Shown: positions 1 to 8,810, counted from the stretch's first letter. The stretch: 11,675 bases of DNA from Larix sibirica (GCA_004151065.3 NWUY0303904820.1:1-11675), one strand, 5' to 3'. Program-made: numbers and translations. Notes: generated by a model from the sequence alone, not told the origin.

Positions 1-2347
1 CCAAAAGAAATAGGACCTTTCTAGATAAGAGGATTAAATGCCCTACAATACATGGAAGGATTCTTAAGTCAACTAAATTTAGATAAAGCATAAAAGAGGT
101 CTTATGATCCTCATCACATCATCCCTAATTTAAGGGTAGCAAACAAGAATTCTCCCTATGAGTATGTGCCAACACCAGAATGGGAGAAAATTTCAAACCT
201 AGAGAATTGGGAAGAAGTCCTGGCAGTTCAGAAAAGCATGGAAGAGCAACGTACATCAAAGCAACAAGCAGGACAAAAGAGGGGAGCTGAAGAGCTTCAT
301 GAAGATATGCAACTTGAGTGCTGCAAACATCACCTTCAATAATCCCTGTGCAAGTGAAAACAAATATGTAGGATAGATATAGAGGCATAAGAGAGAGAAG
401 TGTAAGATTAACAATTGATGCCAGACAACAAGTGGGAACATCAAAGAGAAGGTTGCTCATAGTTGCAGACCGACAAAATGACACTTTGAGATTAGTTGTT
501 TTAGAGCTTAAGGTGCCAATGCCTCCTACCTTGAGTGACTACAGAGAAAATGAATATGAAGTGGACTTTAAGAAGTTTGGTAAGTTAGACAAGCTGGATT
601 TTTATAGGAAAGCCAATGACATGATCTATACAGAAGTGGTACAGTTAGTAAAGACAACAAGAAAGTTAAGAGTAACACTGGAAAAATTTGAGCAGCTGTG
701 GAAAGTAGAGAAAGTGTCTGTTAAGGCAAAACAAGTCACTATTAAAGAGCTTGAAAACAAAATCATAGCCTTATGGGTTGATCCCAGAGATGGATCTCAT
801 GATAAATAACTGTTACAACAAAAAGATAATGAGATAGCTCATCTCAAAAAGCAATTAAATATACATGGATCCCAACCAGTTCAGACTCTTGAACTAAGGC
901 AGGCCTAAGAGGAGAATGAAAAGATCTATGCTAGCATGTTGCAATATAAGAATATGGTAGAAGAAAAGGAAAATGAGATCATTGAGATCCAATGGAATTT
1001 TGCTTCCTTAAAGTTACAAAAGACAACGTTGTCCACTAAATAGAATCCCTAGGCATCATCTCCTAAAGCATACGAGGAAAGTCATCCTACAAAAGAGGCA
1101 AGGCAGACTATAAAAGAACCTGCAAAGCAAGCATCTCAGGAGGTAATTGATCTAATGGAGGAAGATACCTTATCCCAACATCCAAAAATTAGTGATAGTG
1201 GGATTAAAGAATTAGAAGTTGGGATAGAGTAGAAAGATAACGAAATTGTTGAATTAGAAAATGAAGTCAGTGAAAAAGAAGAAAATGAAGTCAATGAAAA
1301 AGAAGATAAGATTGTTGACTTGGAAGATAAGGTAAATGATCTTAAGAGTCAAATCACGAAACTACAGTTGGATGTACAAGGAGAAGAGGTTTTGAGAAGA
1401 TTCAGGACAACACCGCGGGACAAGATATCCCAAGAAATTCTTAGTAAATAGGATCATTGTGATGTAATTCAAGATGAATTGGACACAGCCAAATAAACTC
1501 AGGAGGAGGTGAATAGATTGTATAAAGAGCTTGGAAAAATAACGGAACAAATTGCATAGATAGTGAACTACTTAAATAGTAGGACTAAGAAGCAGTTAGA
1601 AGAGCTGCAGCTTTCAAACAAGACTCAACTAATCAAGCTAGCAATTCATATGATAATGAAGGAACCTTTGGTGAAAGGGACTCATAATATAATAAAGGCC
1701 CTCGTTAGAGAAGTGGTTGCCTTCAAAAGCATATTCAATGATGTCATCAAGTTGGGCTTAGCACACCCATGGGATGTAAGTTGAGAGATATATAAAAAGG
1801 AGGAACATGAAGATAAATTAGCCCAAAAGAAAAGTCAAGCAACACTATTTGGTATTCTAGAGGGATTAATCAATGGGTATGCAACATATGACAGATTAAA
1901 AATGATTTTGAAATTTAGGCACTCCTCAAGAATTTACTAAAAAAATTAAAGCCCATATCTTATGAGAAAATCACAAATGCTGAGATCACATTAGAGGCAT
2001 TAAAGGCACATCATATTCCCATGGACAAAGAATGGAAATCAATGGCCAAGTATCACAAGCTAATACTGCCACCCTAAGGGAAAACATCAAAATAAATGTC
2101 TGGACAGTTGGAAAGTCAGCCTACTCCCCATGTTTTCATGACACCAGGAGGACGGGTTAATGTTCACATGATGCATCAGATGATGGGGCAAGGAGTTGTT
2201 AGACCAATGAATCAGCCGGGTGTACAACTAGTTGCTCAATTAGTCGGTCAACCAGTTGGACATCCAAGTGTGCAACCAAGTGTATACATGAGAGGGCAGG
2301 CATCTCAACAGAAAGGAATTAAAAAGGGTTCGAGTAAGAAGAGGTGA
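1..2347 (+). pseudogene. Decayed gag-like coiled-coil protein gene, 5' end outside window
   Basis: Three plus-strand frames join into one long reading: codons starting at position 1 up to about 318, then the frame of position 342 up to about 1915, then the frame of position 1925 to the TGA at 2345-2347. Each switch needs a small indel. In the reconstructed order there is an N-terminal part with PTPEWEKI and NWEEVL, then long heptad-rich coiled coil (for example KDNEIVELENEVSEKEE near 1233-1285), then a Q/P/M-rich tail (MMHQMMGQ, QLVGQPVGHP) ending in a basic KKGSSKKR. Fourteen in-frame stops break it: TAG at 22, 369, 1041, 1050, 1230, 1449, 1557; TAA at 91, 807, 906, 1494, 2075, 2093; TGA at 1782. 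Length is at least about 780 codons. No CCHC zinc knuckle, protease, reverse transcriptase or integrase motif is visible. The LTR-like segment directly downstream suggests the gag-like protein of a retroelement lacking pol here; a decayed host coiled-coil gene is the alternative. The family is not recognised. Confidence 0.6.
1257..1304 (+). repeat. 24-bp in-frame tandem duplication inside the coiled coil
   Basis: Two adjacent 24-bp units (1257-1280 and 1281-1304) differ at a single base. They encode ENEVSEKE and ENEVNEKE. The unit is eight codons, so it keeps the frame and adds to the heptad-like acidic/basic coil. Confidence 0.85.
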
Positions 2348-2456
2348 ATAAGAAAAAACTTGTTTAGGCAGTTACAAAGTTAAAGTGAAAATGACAGATT
2401 TACAAGTTTGTTACAAATCAGTTAAGGGCAACTAAAAGCAGTTACCACCAGCAGGC

Positions 2457-2463
2457 TATATAA
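2457..2463 (+). promoter_or_regulatory. TATA box of the candidate LTR
   Basis: TATATAA within GGCTATATAATGCAG, about 97 bp into the LTR-like segment. Transcription would be expected to start about 30 bp downstream. The assignment is by motif and position only. Confidence 0.4.
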
Positions 2464-2665
2464 TGCAGTTTGAGCTCATTAATAGAGGTTGGGAATTTTT
2501 AGAGGGTCTCTAGCATTGTTGAGTCGATGGATTGTTTTATATGTAATGAAATTTTTATGAGATAAAGATTGTAGAGTGTTGCGGATGTGTCCTTTCTTTG
2601 TAATATGTCCTTCTTCAGTTTTTCCATAATTCTTTCATGTCTATGTAGATATTTCATGAGATAAT

Positions 2666-2671
2666 AATAAA
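2666..2671 (+). promoter_or_regulatory. AATAAA polyadenylation signal in the candidate LTR
   Basis: AATAAA in GATAATAATAAAGCATTG, about 40 bp before the presumed right LTR end. This is a usual place for the R/U5 polyadenylation signal. The sequence around it is AT-rich, so a chance match is possible. Confidence 0.35.
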
Positions 2672-2682
2672 GCATTGAGCAT

Positions 2683-3065
2683 CAGATTCAACCTTATTTT
2701 GTGTCATTTCACCAAGAGTAGCGAGGTGCTATACAACCCAGTATGGGGGATATGTTGTCACATAACATAACGTAACATAACCTTATGCTACCCAATTAAA
2801 GAAAAGTAATTAAATAAAATAATGTTGTCTCATAAAATAAAAAAGTAAAACCAAATAAACAAATAATTTCATGTGGGCTTATAAAATAAAATAATTAAAA
2901 CTAGCATAAATCAATCTTAAACCCGAATCAATCAGGCACCCAGAGTATCAAATTTGTGGAGGTGTAAATTTGATCTTAATGTGTAAAAAATTTAAGATAA
3001 AAAAAAATTACACCTCAAGAAATTGGATCCCTCTCGGTGCAGATTTAGCCTTATTTTGTGTCATT
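2683..3065 (+). repeat. 26-bp direct repeat, 24 of 26 bases identical (2683-2708 and 3040-3065)
   Basis: Both copies read CAGATT followed after a short variable part by CCTTATTTTGTGTCATT, with two mismatches and no gap. They start 357 bp apart. The first copy is the presumed U5 end of the LTR-like segment. The second may be a leftover of another LTR end or a short duplication. Confidence 0.7.
2761..3039. other. AT-rich spacer with short CATAA-type repeats and a hairpin
   Basis: It begins with CATAACATAACGTAACATAAC (2761-2781), followed by runs built from AATAAAATAA. An imperfect inverted repeat pairs 2959-2979 (starting GAGGTGTAA) with 2992-3016 (ending TTACACCTC) around a 12-base loop. No coding frame is supported here. 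Confidence 0.6.
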
Positions 3066-3895
3066 GATATAAATAGTGTTGAATGTTGAGATTGATAATA
3101 GACATTTCAATTCCTTTGACCTTTGGTCCAGTTTCAAGATGTGTGTGTGATTCAACAGTACTTGAAGTTTCCCTTTATTATTGTTTATGTGTAGATCATG
3201 TTGCTTGTAAATTCATAAAAAACTCATGAGATGTTTATATGTTGTTATAAAATACCGAATTCTTTTACTAAAAGCTCAGTATGTTTCTGCTGTCATTGAA
3301 TGCAAGAGATTTTGTCTTGCAGACACCTCTTGCATCTCTATTTTGTTCCATCTGCTAAAATCCATGTCCATTTAAATCCAAAGCACTGTCATACTCTGCA
3401 AAATTCCTCCGAAATGATTTTATATGTTCAAATCAGTTCGTAATTTTTACCCATAGAGAGATTCAAGGAAGCATCACATTTATATCTCAATTCCACACAT
3501 ATTTAGCTCTAAAATCTATAAAATTTGAGTTTCATCATGCCCTGGCGTGCACTATACTCAACCTAGTACATCTCAAGGACTAACATAACTAAACTTTTTA
3601 ATTAGTCAAGGATAACACTATTCAAAGACTCCTCCAAATGCATGGTTGCAATTTCCAAATGCAGACCTTTCTTGGATAAACCATCAACTACCATATATTG
3701 AGTTCCCTTAAGACACACAAATGAAATTATTTTGAAAAATTCCTACACTTGATTTGATAAAGGCCTTAAAGAAACATTTCATATATGTATACCCGTGTTC
3801 ATCTAAGCAATAAACCCTATTCACATGTGTGTTGTTATTTATAAATATTGAATAAGGTTTAGGCATCTTGTTATACAATATGAAGTTTATATTAA
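3066..3895. other. AT-rich spacer without recognised gene
   Basis: All frames are closed at short distance and no codon pattern stands out. The only structure noted is a small hairpin with perfect 9-base arms ATGCAAGAG (3300-3308) and CTCTTGCAT (3327-3335). It is too short to call an RNA gene. Confidence 0.6.
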
Positions 3896-4608
3896 AAATA
3901 ACAAAAACTCATTGTTGTGCTCCCTAATAGGTCGCTACAATGCGATTACATTATCAGTGAACCATAAAACATAACCAATCTAGTGGATCTATACATGTTA
4001 AATGCATATGTGCATCTATATGTAAGAAGCACCAAATTTGGTCTAGACATTTTGTCATAAATTATATGTTTTTATTTAAACAAATTTAAAAAATAAACGT
4101 TGCACTCAATATAAGGTACACACACAAGTATGCACTGACAACTGGTGCATCAATTTTTAATTTTTAAAAAATCCTAGCGCTGTGCCCTAAATATAAGAAC
4201 ACACCGATGTGTCTTACTATCAGGCACAATGAAGTAGGGTGAAAAAGACCAAATTGTGAATTTATTTTTACATTTCCTTCTGTGCTTCTAACCATACAAA
4301 CATCGATGCTCACCATCCTTGTATGACTGCCCCATTATCAATGCTACCATGTTGACATATTCTTCAATTCCTTCACTTCGTTGGTGGATTTGGTCATTTT
4401 CAATTTTTGTAAAATAGTACCATATTTCATTTTTTATCTACATGAAAACCATGTTTCCTCAGTAGGGAAGAGACTAGGCAAATTGTTTATTACCTCATTT
4501 ACATCTCTGGCAAATTAAAATTTAGAATTTGGCTTAAAATTGTCTTTTTTCCTTTTTAAATTCCACATAGTGTGTTCAAGTCATTTGGCTCGCACCAAAC
4601 TATGCACT

Positions 4609-4632
4609 GTGTCCTGTTAATTAATAGGACAC
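4609..4632. repeat. 24-bp near-perfect palindrome
   Basis: GTGTCCTGTTAA is followed directly by TTAATAGGACAC; 11 of 12 base pairs match with no loop. It is flanked further out by CACCAA (4593-4598) and TTGGTG (4635-4640), so the dyad extends beyond the core with a small asymmetric gap. The function is unknown; it may be the centre or end of a decayed inverted-repeat element. Confidence 0.8.
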
Positions 4633-5228
4633 AATTGGTGGTTCGTCACTTAAAGTGGAGTGCACTGGTAAAACAAATTTGCTTTTTTTCTGGTGCTCTT
4701 GATAACATTTGGAGGCATTGTTAGCAATTCTTCAAGATATTATAAGTGCAATACTGAGCACTTTTTATTTATAAACATTATTGGGCCTTTTAGTGCTTTA
4801 GGAAATGTGCAGAGGTACCATTATTGGTACATTTGTACATACGAAGTGCACCATCAAGTCAAATTTAAATTATGCATTTTCCCACACTTAACATTGCACT
4901 TGTAAATTTACAATGGCACCGATAATGATGCTCATAAACATCATAACCGCATAGTTGAAGCCAAATTTCCTATTGTTTTATGCGCACTTGTGAATTTAAG
5001 GAAGCATTAGGCACAATGCTCTCTTACATCGTCAGTGCCTTGATAATCTAATGTACTAAATAAAAATTTGCTAGCTTGTCACTGTGTTACAAAATGTAAA
5101 TATGTTTTCAGTGCATTAGTGCATATAAGGTGCAATGTAGTTGTCACAATGGCCCTATGCATATGGCACATTGATTATCAACAATAGTTAACAAAAAACT
5201 TATCAACTTTATCAGTGCATTAATATTT

Positions 5229-5363
5229 AATAAGGAGCATTTGTGATAGTATGTCGTTGAGAAGGACACACCATTCACAATGTGACTATGTTAATAAGGA
5301 ACAACGATGATGGTTTGTTGATGAGAAGGACATATCGTTGGCAGTGGAATTATGTAAATAAGG
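5229..5363 (+). repeat. 64-bp tandem repeat, two full copies and a third start
   Basis: AATAAGG opens each unit at 5229, 5293 and 5357, exactly 64 bp apart. The first two units align without gaps at about 70% identity (45 of 64 by my count). The best conserved part is GAGAAGGACA in the middle. The third copy breaks off after AATAAGG, close to the right border of the GTGC-rich region. Confidence 0.75.
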
Positions 5364-5399
5364 TGGACCTTTGAGTTTTATAGAGTTTTTGTTGCAACA

Positions 5400-6240
5400 T
5401 TTTTTTTTGAAACAAGAATGGATATATTTGTATTAAAATAAAGCTACGGTCAAACCATCCAACACAATAACACAAAATATATGATAAAACCAATCCATGC
5501 TTTTCAAAAAAACTATAAAAAATAGCTTTAGACTATCTTAAGATATACAATACCGTGATATTCTAAATGACATGTACACTGCCTTACATATTGTCCTGCA
5601 AATTTGCATACCAAAAGTAAATTTCAGATTTTAAGAAGGATTATTCCCATGGCATGTCCTATAATTGCCATCGACCTTAAAAACCTATGCATCCTCTAAT
5701 TGGCTTCTCTGTTGGCAGGATACCTACTATACTAATGAAGCCTCTTCCACATCTCTCATTGCTTAGTCCCACAAAACCTAGCTCAATCCCATTAAACCTA
5801 TCACAGTGAGAAGGGGGCTAGTAAGAGTGAGCCACTTCATTGACCACTTTTCCCTTTTTTGACTTGTTCCTCTCTGTCCAGTAATTCCTTCATATTTTTT
5901 CCCACCTCCTCATGTCCTTTGTTTCCTTAACTTCAGGCTTTCCATCTGTGTCTCTACCTCCTCCATTTGCTAATTTTAGGGACATCTTTCTTCTCCATGT
6001 CCTCTCTTCTAATTCTTTCGTCAATTGTCTATCTTTCTCACTAGTATCACATATCACTCTTTCAACTCCTTTGAATGTTTCCCATAGTGTTAGACAACCC
6101 TAGGTAGGTTAGAGACTTTGTAGAGAGTGCCTTGATTCAAGTGGTGATGATCCATGACTCCAATCTTTGCTCCATGGTTAACCACCAAGATTGAGTGTGA
6201 TCGAAATTCCCACAAAACAACCACAAAAGAACCTATGCAA
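5400..6240 (-). pseudogene. Decayed coding-like frame with poly(A) end, LINE- or retrocopy-like
   Basis: On the minus strand one uninterrupted phase runs from about 6240 down to 5400. Between stops it reads like protein: LWETFKGVERVICD, then KDRQLTKELEERTWRRK, then a K/E-rich part, then SHCDRFNGIELGFVGLSNER and IVGILPTEKPIRGCIGF. In-frame stops, by plus coordinates, are TAA at 6178-6180 and 6109-6111, TAG at 6100-6102, TGA at 5890-5892, TAG at 5818-5820 and TAA at 5677-5679. Below 5677 stops become dense, as in a 3' untranslated region. The strand ends in a run of nine A (plus-strand T at 5400-5408) after a T/A-rich tail, as at the 3' end of plant LINEs or processed retrocopies. I do not recognise the protein. 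No reverse transcriptase motif is visible and no target-site duplication was found. It could be non-coding DNA read optimistically. Confidence 0.35.
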
Positions 6241-7230
6241 ACAATCCAAAAAATAATGGTTGCTATTGCATTTATTGTCCATATATAAAACCCCAAGTCG
6301 ATTATAATACCTATGCACGAAGGCACAAATTGAGGAATCTCACACTCAATTCCTATCCCATCCTTGCACTCCATAAATTTGTGATTATATTTATTTTGGT
6401 GTGAAGAAGGATTGATGGTATGGTGTAAATTAAGTACATGGATGAGGTGCTAAGGTTGGAGGTGACCTATTTTCTCCTCTGCACCACACGTTGATGTTTC
6501 TTGGATACATTTCAAGATTTGGTTATAATGATGTAATCCTCATGGGAGATGTGAAGTTGATAATTCCCCCCCTAGACTTGTCGCTACTGAAAAATTAAAT
6601 GGTATTTTCATATAGATTGTTTATGATATATATGGAAATTTGTATGTGAATCAAAACAACGATGATGATGAAAACAACAACGTATCGACATGTAAAACTT
6701 TGTATGTGAGTGGGAGGCTAGAGAGAGGGAGAGGGATATGTAACCTCATCCTATTACAACACATATTCATGTCCTTTTGAGGATTGTTGGCCTTCTTGAG
6801 TTTTATGAGGAGGCTACATCCATCAACGGGAACACATGCTTGTTGATGTAGTTGATCTGTTGTTAGGATCATGTTAGGTAGGCATTAAGGGTCGGTCCTG
6901 ATCTATGGTACCATCTCATAGAGTAGGATATTTATTTTGATACCAAGTTGTCTATGAGAGGGAGGATTTTCCCAGTTCGTCGATCTATTCCTTGGTATTG
7001 TAGGAGATTCCAAGTTGGCATATGTGTATAGATATGTTAATATGGTCGTCACTGACCCTAGTGCCTTCCAAGTCGCTAGTGGCCCATTGCGTTTACATGC
7101 ATTTGGTGCAGAGGAGTTTAGGTGCCTATTGCTCATGGTCACAATGTTGACACAATATACCTTTGATGGGTAATGCATTAGTTTCCCTTTGATGCAATGT
7201 GTAGATAGTTTAGTTCAAAGGCCCATATTG
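6241..7230. other. Spacer without supported gene
   Basis: It holds a purine-rich GA tract at 6711-6735 and a stretch at 6958-7170 that is open for 71 codons on the plus strand while the opposite strand is also open. Double openness on both strands, no early start codon and no family resemblance argue against a gene. No promoter, RNA gene or mobile end is recognised. Confidence 0.55.
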
Positions 7231-7360
7231 GTTACACTATAAGGAAAATAATGTCTAGTGGAGGTTTTCATGGAACCTTCCCCCAAAAATTTTATTTTCT
7301 CCATTTATAGTAGAGGTTGCTAATGGAGGTGAGTGGCCAAAGGTTTTAGTAGATGTTTTT
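7231..7360 (+). repeat. Left terminal and subterminal inverted repeat
   Basis: It contains CACTATAAGG at 7235 and subterminal boxes TAGTGGAGGT (7256-7265), TAGTAGAGGT (7308-7317) and TAATGGAGGT (7321-7330), then AAAGGTTTTAGTAGATG from 7339. The outer and inner parts both have inverted partners at 9451-9567, at similar distances from the ends (about 108 and 96 bp). Confidence 0.6.
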
Positions 7361-7379
7361 TAATCGATGCACATAAACC

Positions 7380-7890
7380 ACTATGGCACACCAGTGCGAT
7401 TTAATATCAAACGCATTGGTGCTTCCTGACTATAAGTGCACCATAACAGCAACATTTTAGTGCTCCGCTTTGGTCAAGGCACACTAGTGCTCCACATTGG
7501 TCTAGGCACATCGATGCTTCAATTCTAATGCACATGGAAGTGCCAACAACCCTAAAACACATTGGTGCTCTTCTTTGGTCCTAGAGAAATCATGCTTCAC
7601 ATTGGCTTAGGAGCGCTAGTGCACAATGAACCATGTGCACTGAAGAGCCAATATCCTTGAAAAAGCATCATTGCTCCTCTTTCCAAAGGCCACACCGGTG
7701 CTCCTCTTTGGTAATGATGCACCTATGCTCCTCTTTAAGGTGTGGGTGCACCAATGCTCATTTTGGTATGGGTGCAACAGTGCCCTTTTTGAGGTTTTGG
7801 CGCACATGTGCTCCTTTTTGAGGTTTTGGTATATCGGTGCTCCTATTTAGCTATGGGCACATTGGTGCTCCTAATACACTTGTGCACCAA
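7380..7890 (+). repeat. GTGC-box tandem repeat block A, about 27-bp period
   Basis: The GTGC or ATGC core recurs at 7460, 7488, 7514, 7565, 7592, 7619, 7671, 7699, 7725, 7754, 7780, 7808, 7837 and 7865. Most steps are 26-29 bp; two steps of about 52 bp fit a degenerate middle copy. A typical unit reads GCACACCGGTGCTCCTCTTT followed by GGTATGG. Each unit contains a GCAC-to-GTGC dyad over the centre, so it resembles itself on both strands. There are about 16 diverged copies. Short open frames through it are by-products of the repeat. Confidence 0.85.
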
Positions 7891-8143
7891 ACAATAATTC
7901 ATATTTTTTTGACTTATTGAAAGAGGCGGGAAAAAATTAAAGATGACTTTTAAAAAGAGAAAAACTAGAGGGCTTGTTTCATGTCTTCATTTCTTATGGT
8001 TATATAAGAGAGAAAAGGAAGAGGAGGTGGATCTATAAGAGAATGAAGTACAAATATAGCCATGAATGCAGGGAAAGACAAAGATTATTGCAGCCAAGTA
8101 ACCATTTTTTTTCCTCTTCACTATTTAATTTCATCCCATTGGT
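7837..8143 (+). repeat. First copy of duplicated block-end plus spacer
   Basis: This stretch aligns with 8516-8810 at an offset of 679 bp near its start and 668 bp further right. Shared words include ACAATAATTCA/ACAATGATTCA, TAAAGATGACT, TTGTTTCAT, AGCCATGAATGCA and the CCATTTTTT-to-CCTCTTCA end. It starts inside block A, so repeat block and spacer were duplicated together. Short open frames here (such as 7974-8261) are not backed by the second copy, where the frame is not kept. Confidence 0.8.
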
Positions 8144-8424
8144 TCTACTATTTTCCATTCTTACTATTTTTCTTAATTTCTTAGCTAGTTTTGCTTCTTG
8201 TTGTTGTTGGGTTGAGTTTTTTTTCTCTCTATTTTTTAGGTTAATGGTGGATTTATTTTAGGGCTTTACATCAACATATATAGGTAGGAAATGAAAACAA
8301 GTTCAACAAAGAAAATATTACAATTTTGTGCAGCATGGGTGGATATCCATAGGGATTTTCACCTCCTTTATTTGCAAATTCACGAGGTTTCTCAATGCAA
8401 CATAGTGTTTTTCCCTAGTGATCT
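8144..8424. other. Single-copy spacer between duplicated segment and block B
   Basis: TC-rich at first, then AT-rich, leading into CTAGTGATCTTGGAGCA just before block B. The matching place before block C begins CTAGTGCTATATTTAATC, so the join resembles the other copy while the middle does not. No coding or RNA feature is seen. Confidence 0.5.
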
Positions 8425-8565
8425 TGGAGCAATGGTGCTCCTCTTTTGTATGGGTGCACCAATGCTCCTCTTTGGTGTGGGCACATCGGTGCTCCTATAA
8501 GGTGTGGACACACTGATGCTGCTCTTTAGGTATGGGGGTGTTGGTGCTCATAATATGCCGAAGCA
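8425..8565 (+). repeat. GTGC-box tandem repeat block B
   Basis: Cores occur at 8435, 8462, 8489, 8516 and 8544: a nearly exact 27-bp step over five copies, the most regular part of the array. The last units match the last units of block A at an offset of 679 bp, as part of a larger duplication. Confidence 0.85.
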
Positions 8566-8810
8566 CTGAACAATGATTCACATTTTTTAAAAATTATTTA
8601 AAGAAACAGAAAAAACCTAAAGATGACTCTTGAAAAGAGTAAAAAGTGAGGGTTTGTTTCATTTCTTCAATTCACATGAGAGAAGAGGAATATGAGGTGT
8701 CTCTACATGAGAATGCAATACAACTAGCCATGAATGCAAGGAAATATAAAGAGTATTGTAGCCAACAAACCATTTTTTCCTCTTCATTATTTTATTTCTT
8801 CCTGTTATTG
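8516..8810 (+). repeat. Second copy of duplicated block-end plus spacer
   Basis: Partner of 7837-8143. Small indels accumulate to about 12 bp over the copy, and base changes are frequent, so the duplication is old. Nothing in it is preserved as protein between the two copies. Confidence 0.8.

Larger units (their letters stand above)
2335..2711 (+). mobile_element. Candidate polypurine tract and 3' LTR of a retroelement
   Basis: Right after the decayed frame there is a purine-rich run (2335-2358, ending AATAAGAAAAAA) followed by TGTTTAGGCAG from 2361, as expected for a polypurine tract and an LTR start. Inside are a TATATAA box (2457-2463) and an AATAAA polyadenylation signal (2666-2671), and a CA that could close the LTR lies at 2710-2711. 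This gives an LTR of about 350 bp with U3, R and U5 in the right order. The 5' LTR and any target-site duplication lie outside or are not visible, so the identification rests on order and motifs only. The exact right end is uncertain. Confidence 0.45.
3896..5393. repeat. Old GTGC/GCAC-rich repetitive region, possibly a decayed DNA transposon
   Basis: GTGC and GCAC words recur irregularly (for example GTGCTCTT near 4694, GTGCATTAGTGC near 5112, GTGCACCATC near 4848), in a style like the box repeats of the element at 7231-9567 but much more diverged. Two related sub-units lie at about 4098-4137 and 4177-4226: a GCAC or GTGC word, then CAATATAAG or AAATATAAG, then ACAC. The region is bracketed by an 11-bp inverted match, AACAAAAACTC at 3900-3910 and GAGTTTTTGTT at 5383-5393. 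That match may be a remnant of inverted ends or chance in AT-rich DNA. No protein is encoded; short open frames here have no coding character. Confidence 0.35.

Noticed and set aside
125-484. Minus-strand open frame of 119 codons
   Set aside because: It lies antisense to the decayed coiled-coil frame. Its leucine/serine-rich make-up is what the reverse of a purine-rich coding strand gives.
3300-3335. Small hairpin with 9-base arms, considered as a microRNA precursor
   Set aside because: The stem is too short and an alternative pairing within the same bases exists. Plant microRNA precursors need about 21 paired bases.
6090-6374. Minus-strand open frame of 94 codons with hydrophobic stretch
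   Set aside because: It has no recognisable domain, and its hydrophobic character follows from base composition. The other minus phase links better with the downstream coding-like sequence, though neither is proven.
6711-6735. GA-rich tract as a regulatory element
   Set aside because: It is short low-complexity sequence with no gene nearby to regulate.
6903-7178. Overlapping open frames on both strands, 91 codons minus and 71 codons plus
   Set aside because: Both strands are open over the same bases, there is no early start on the plus strand, and no family resemblance. At most one could be real and neither is supported.
7616-7821. Open frames on both strands in the GTGC repeats
   Set aside because: They are built from the 27-bp repeat, which is a multiple of three and so keeps frames open over a few units. 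The peptides are cysteine- and serine-rich by-products.
7974-8261. 95-codon plus-strand frame in the duplicated spacer
   Set aside because: The second copy of the spacer has indels and base changes that break this frame, so it has not been kept as protein.
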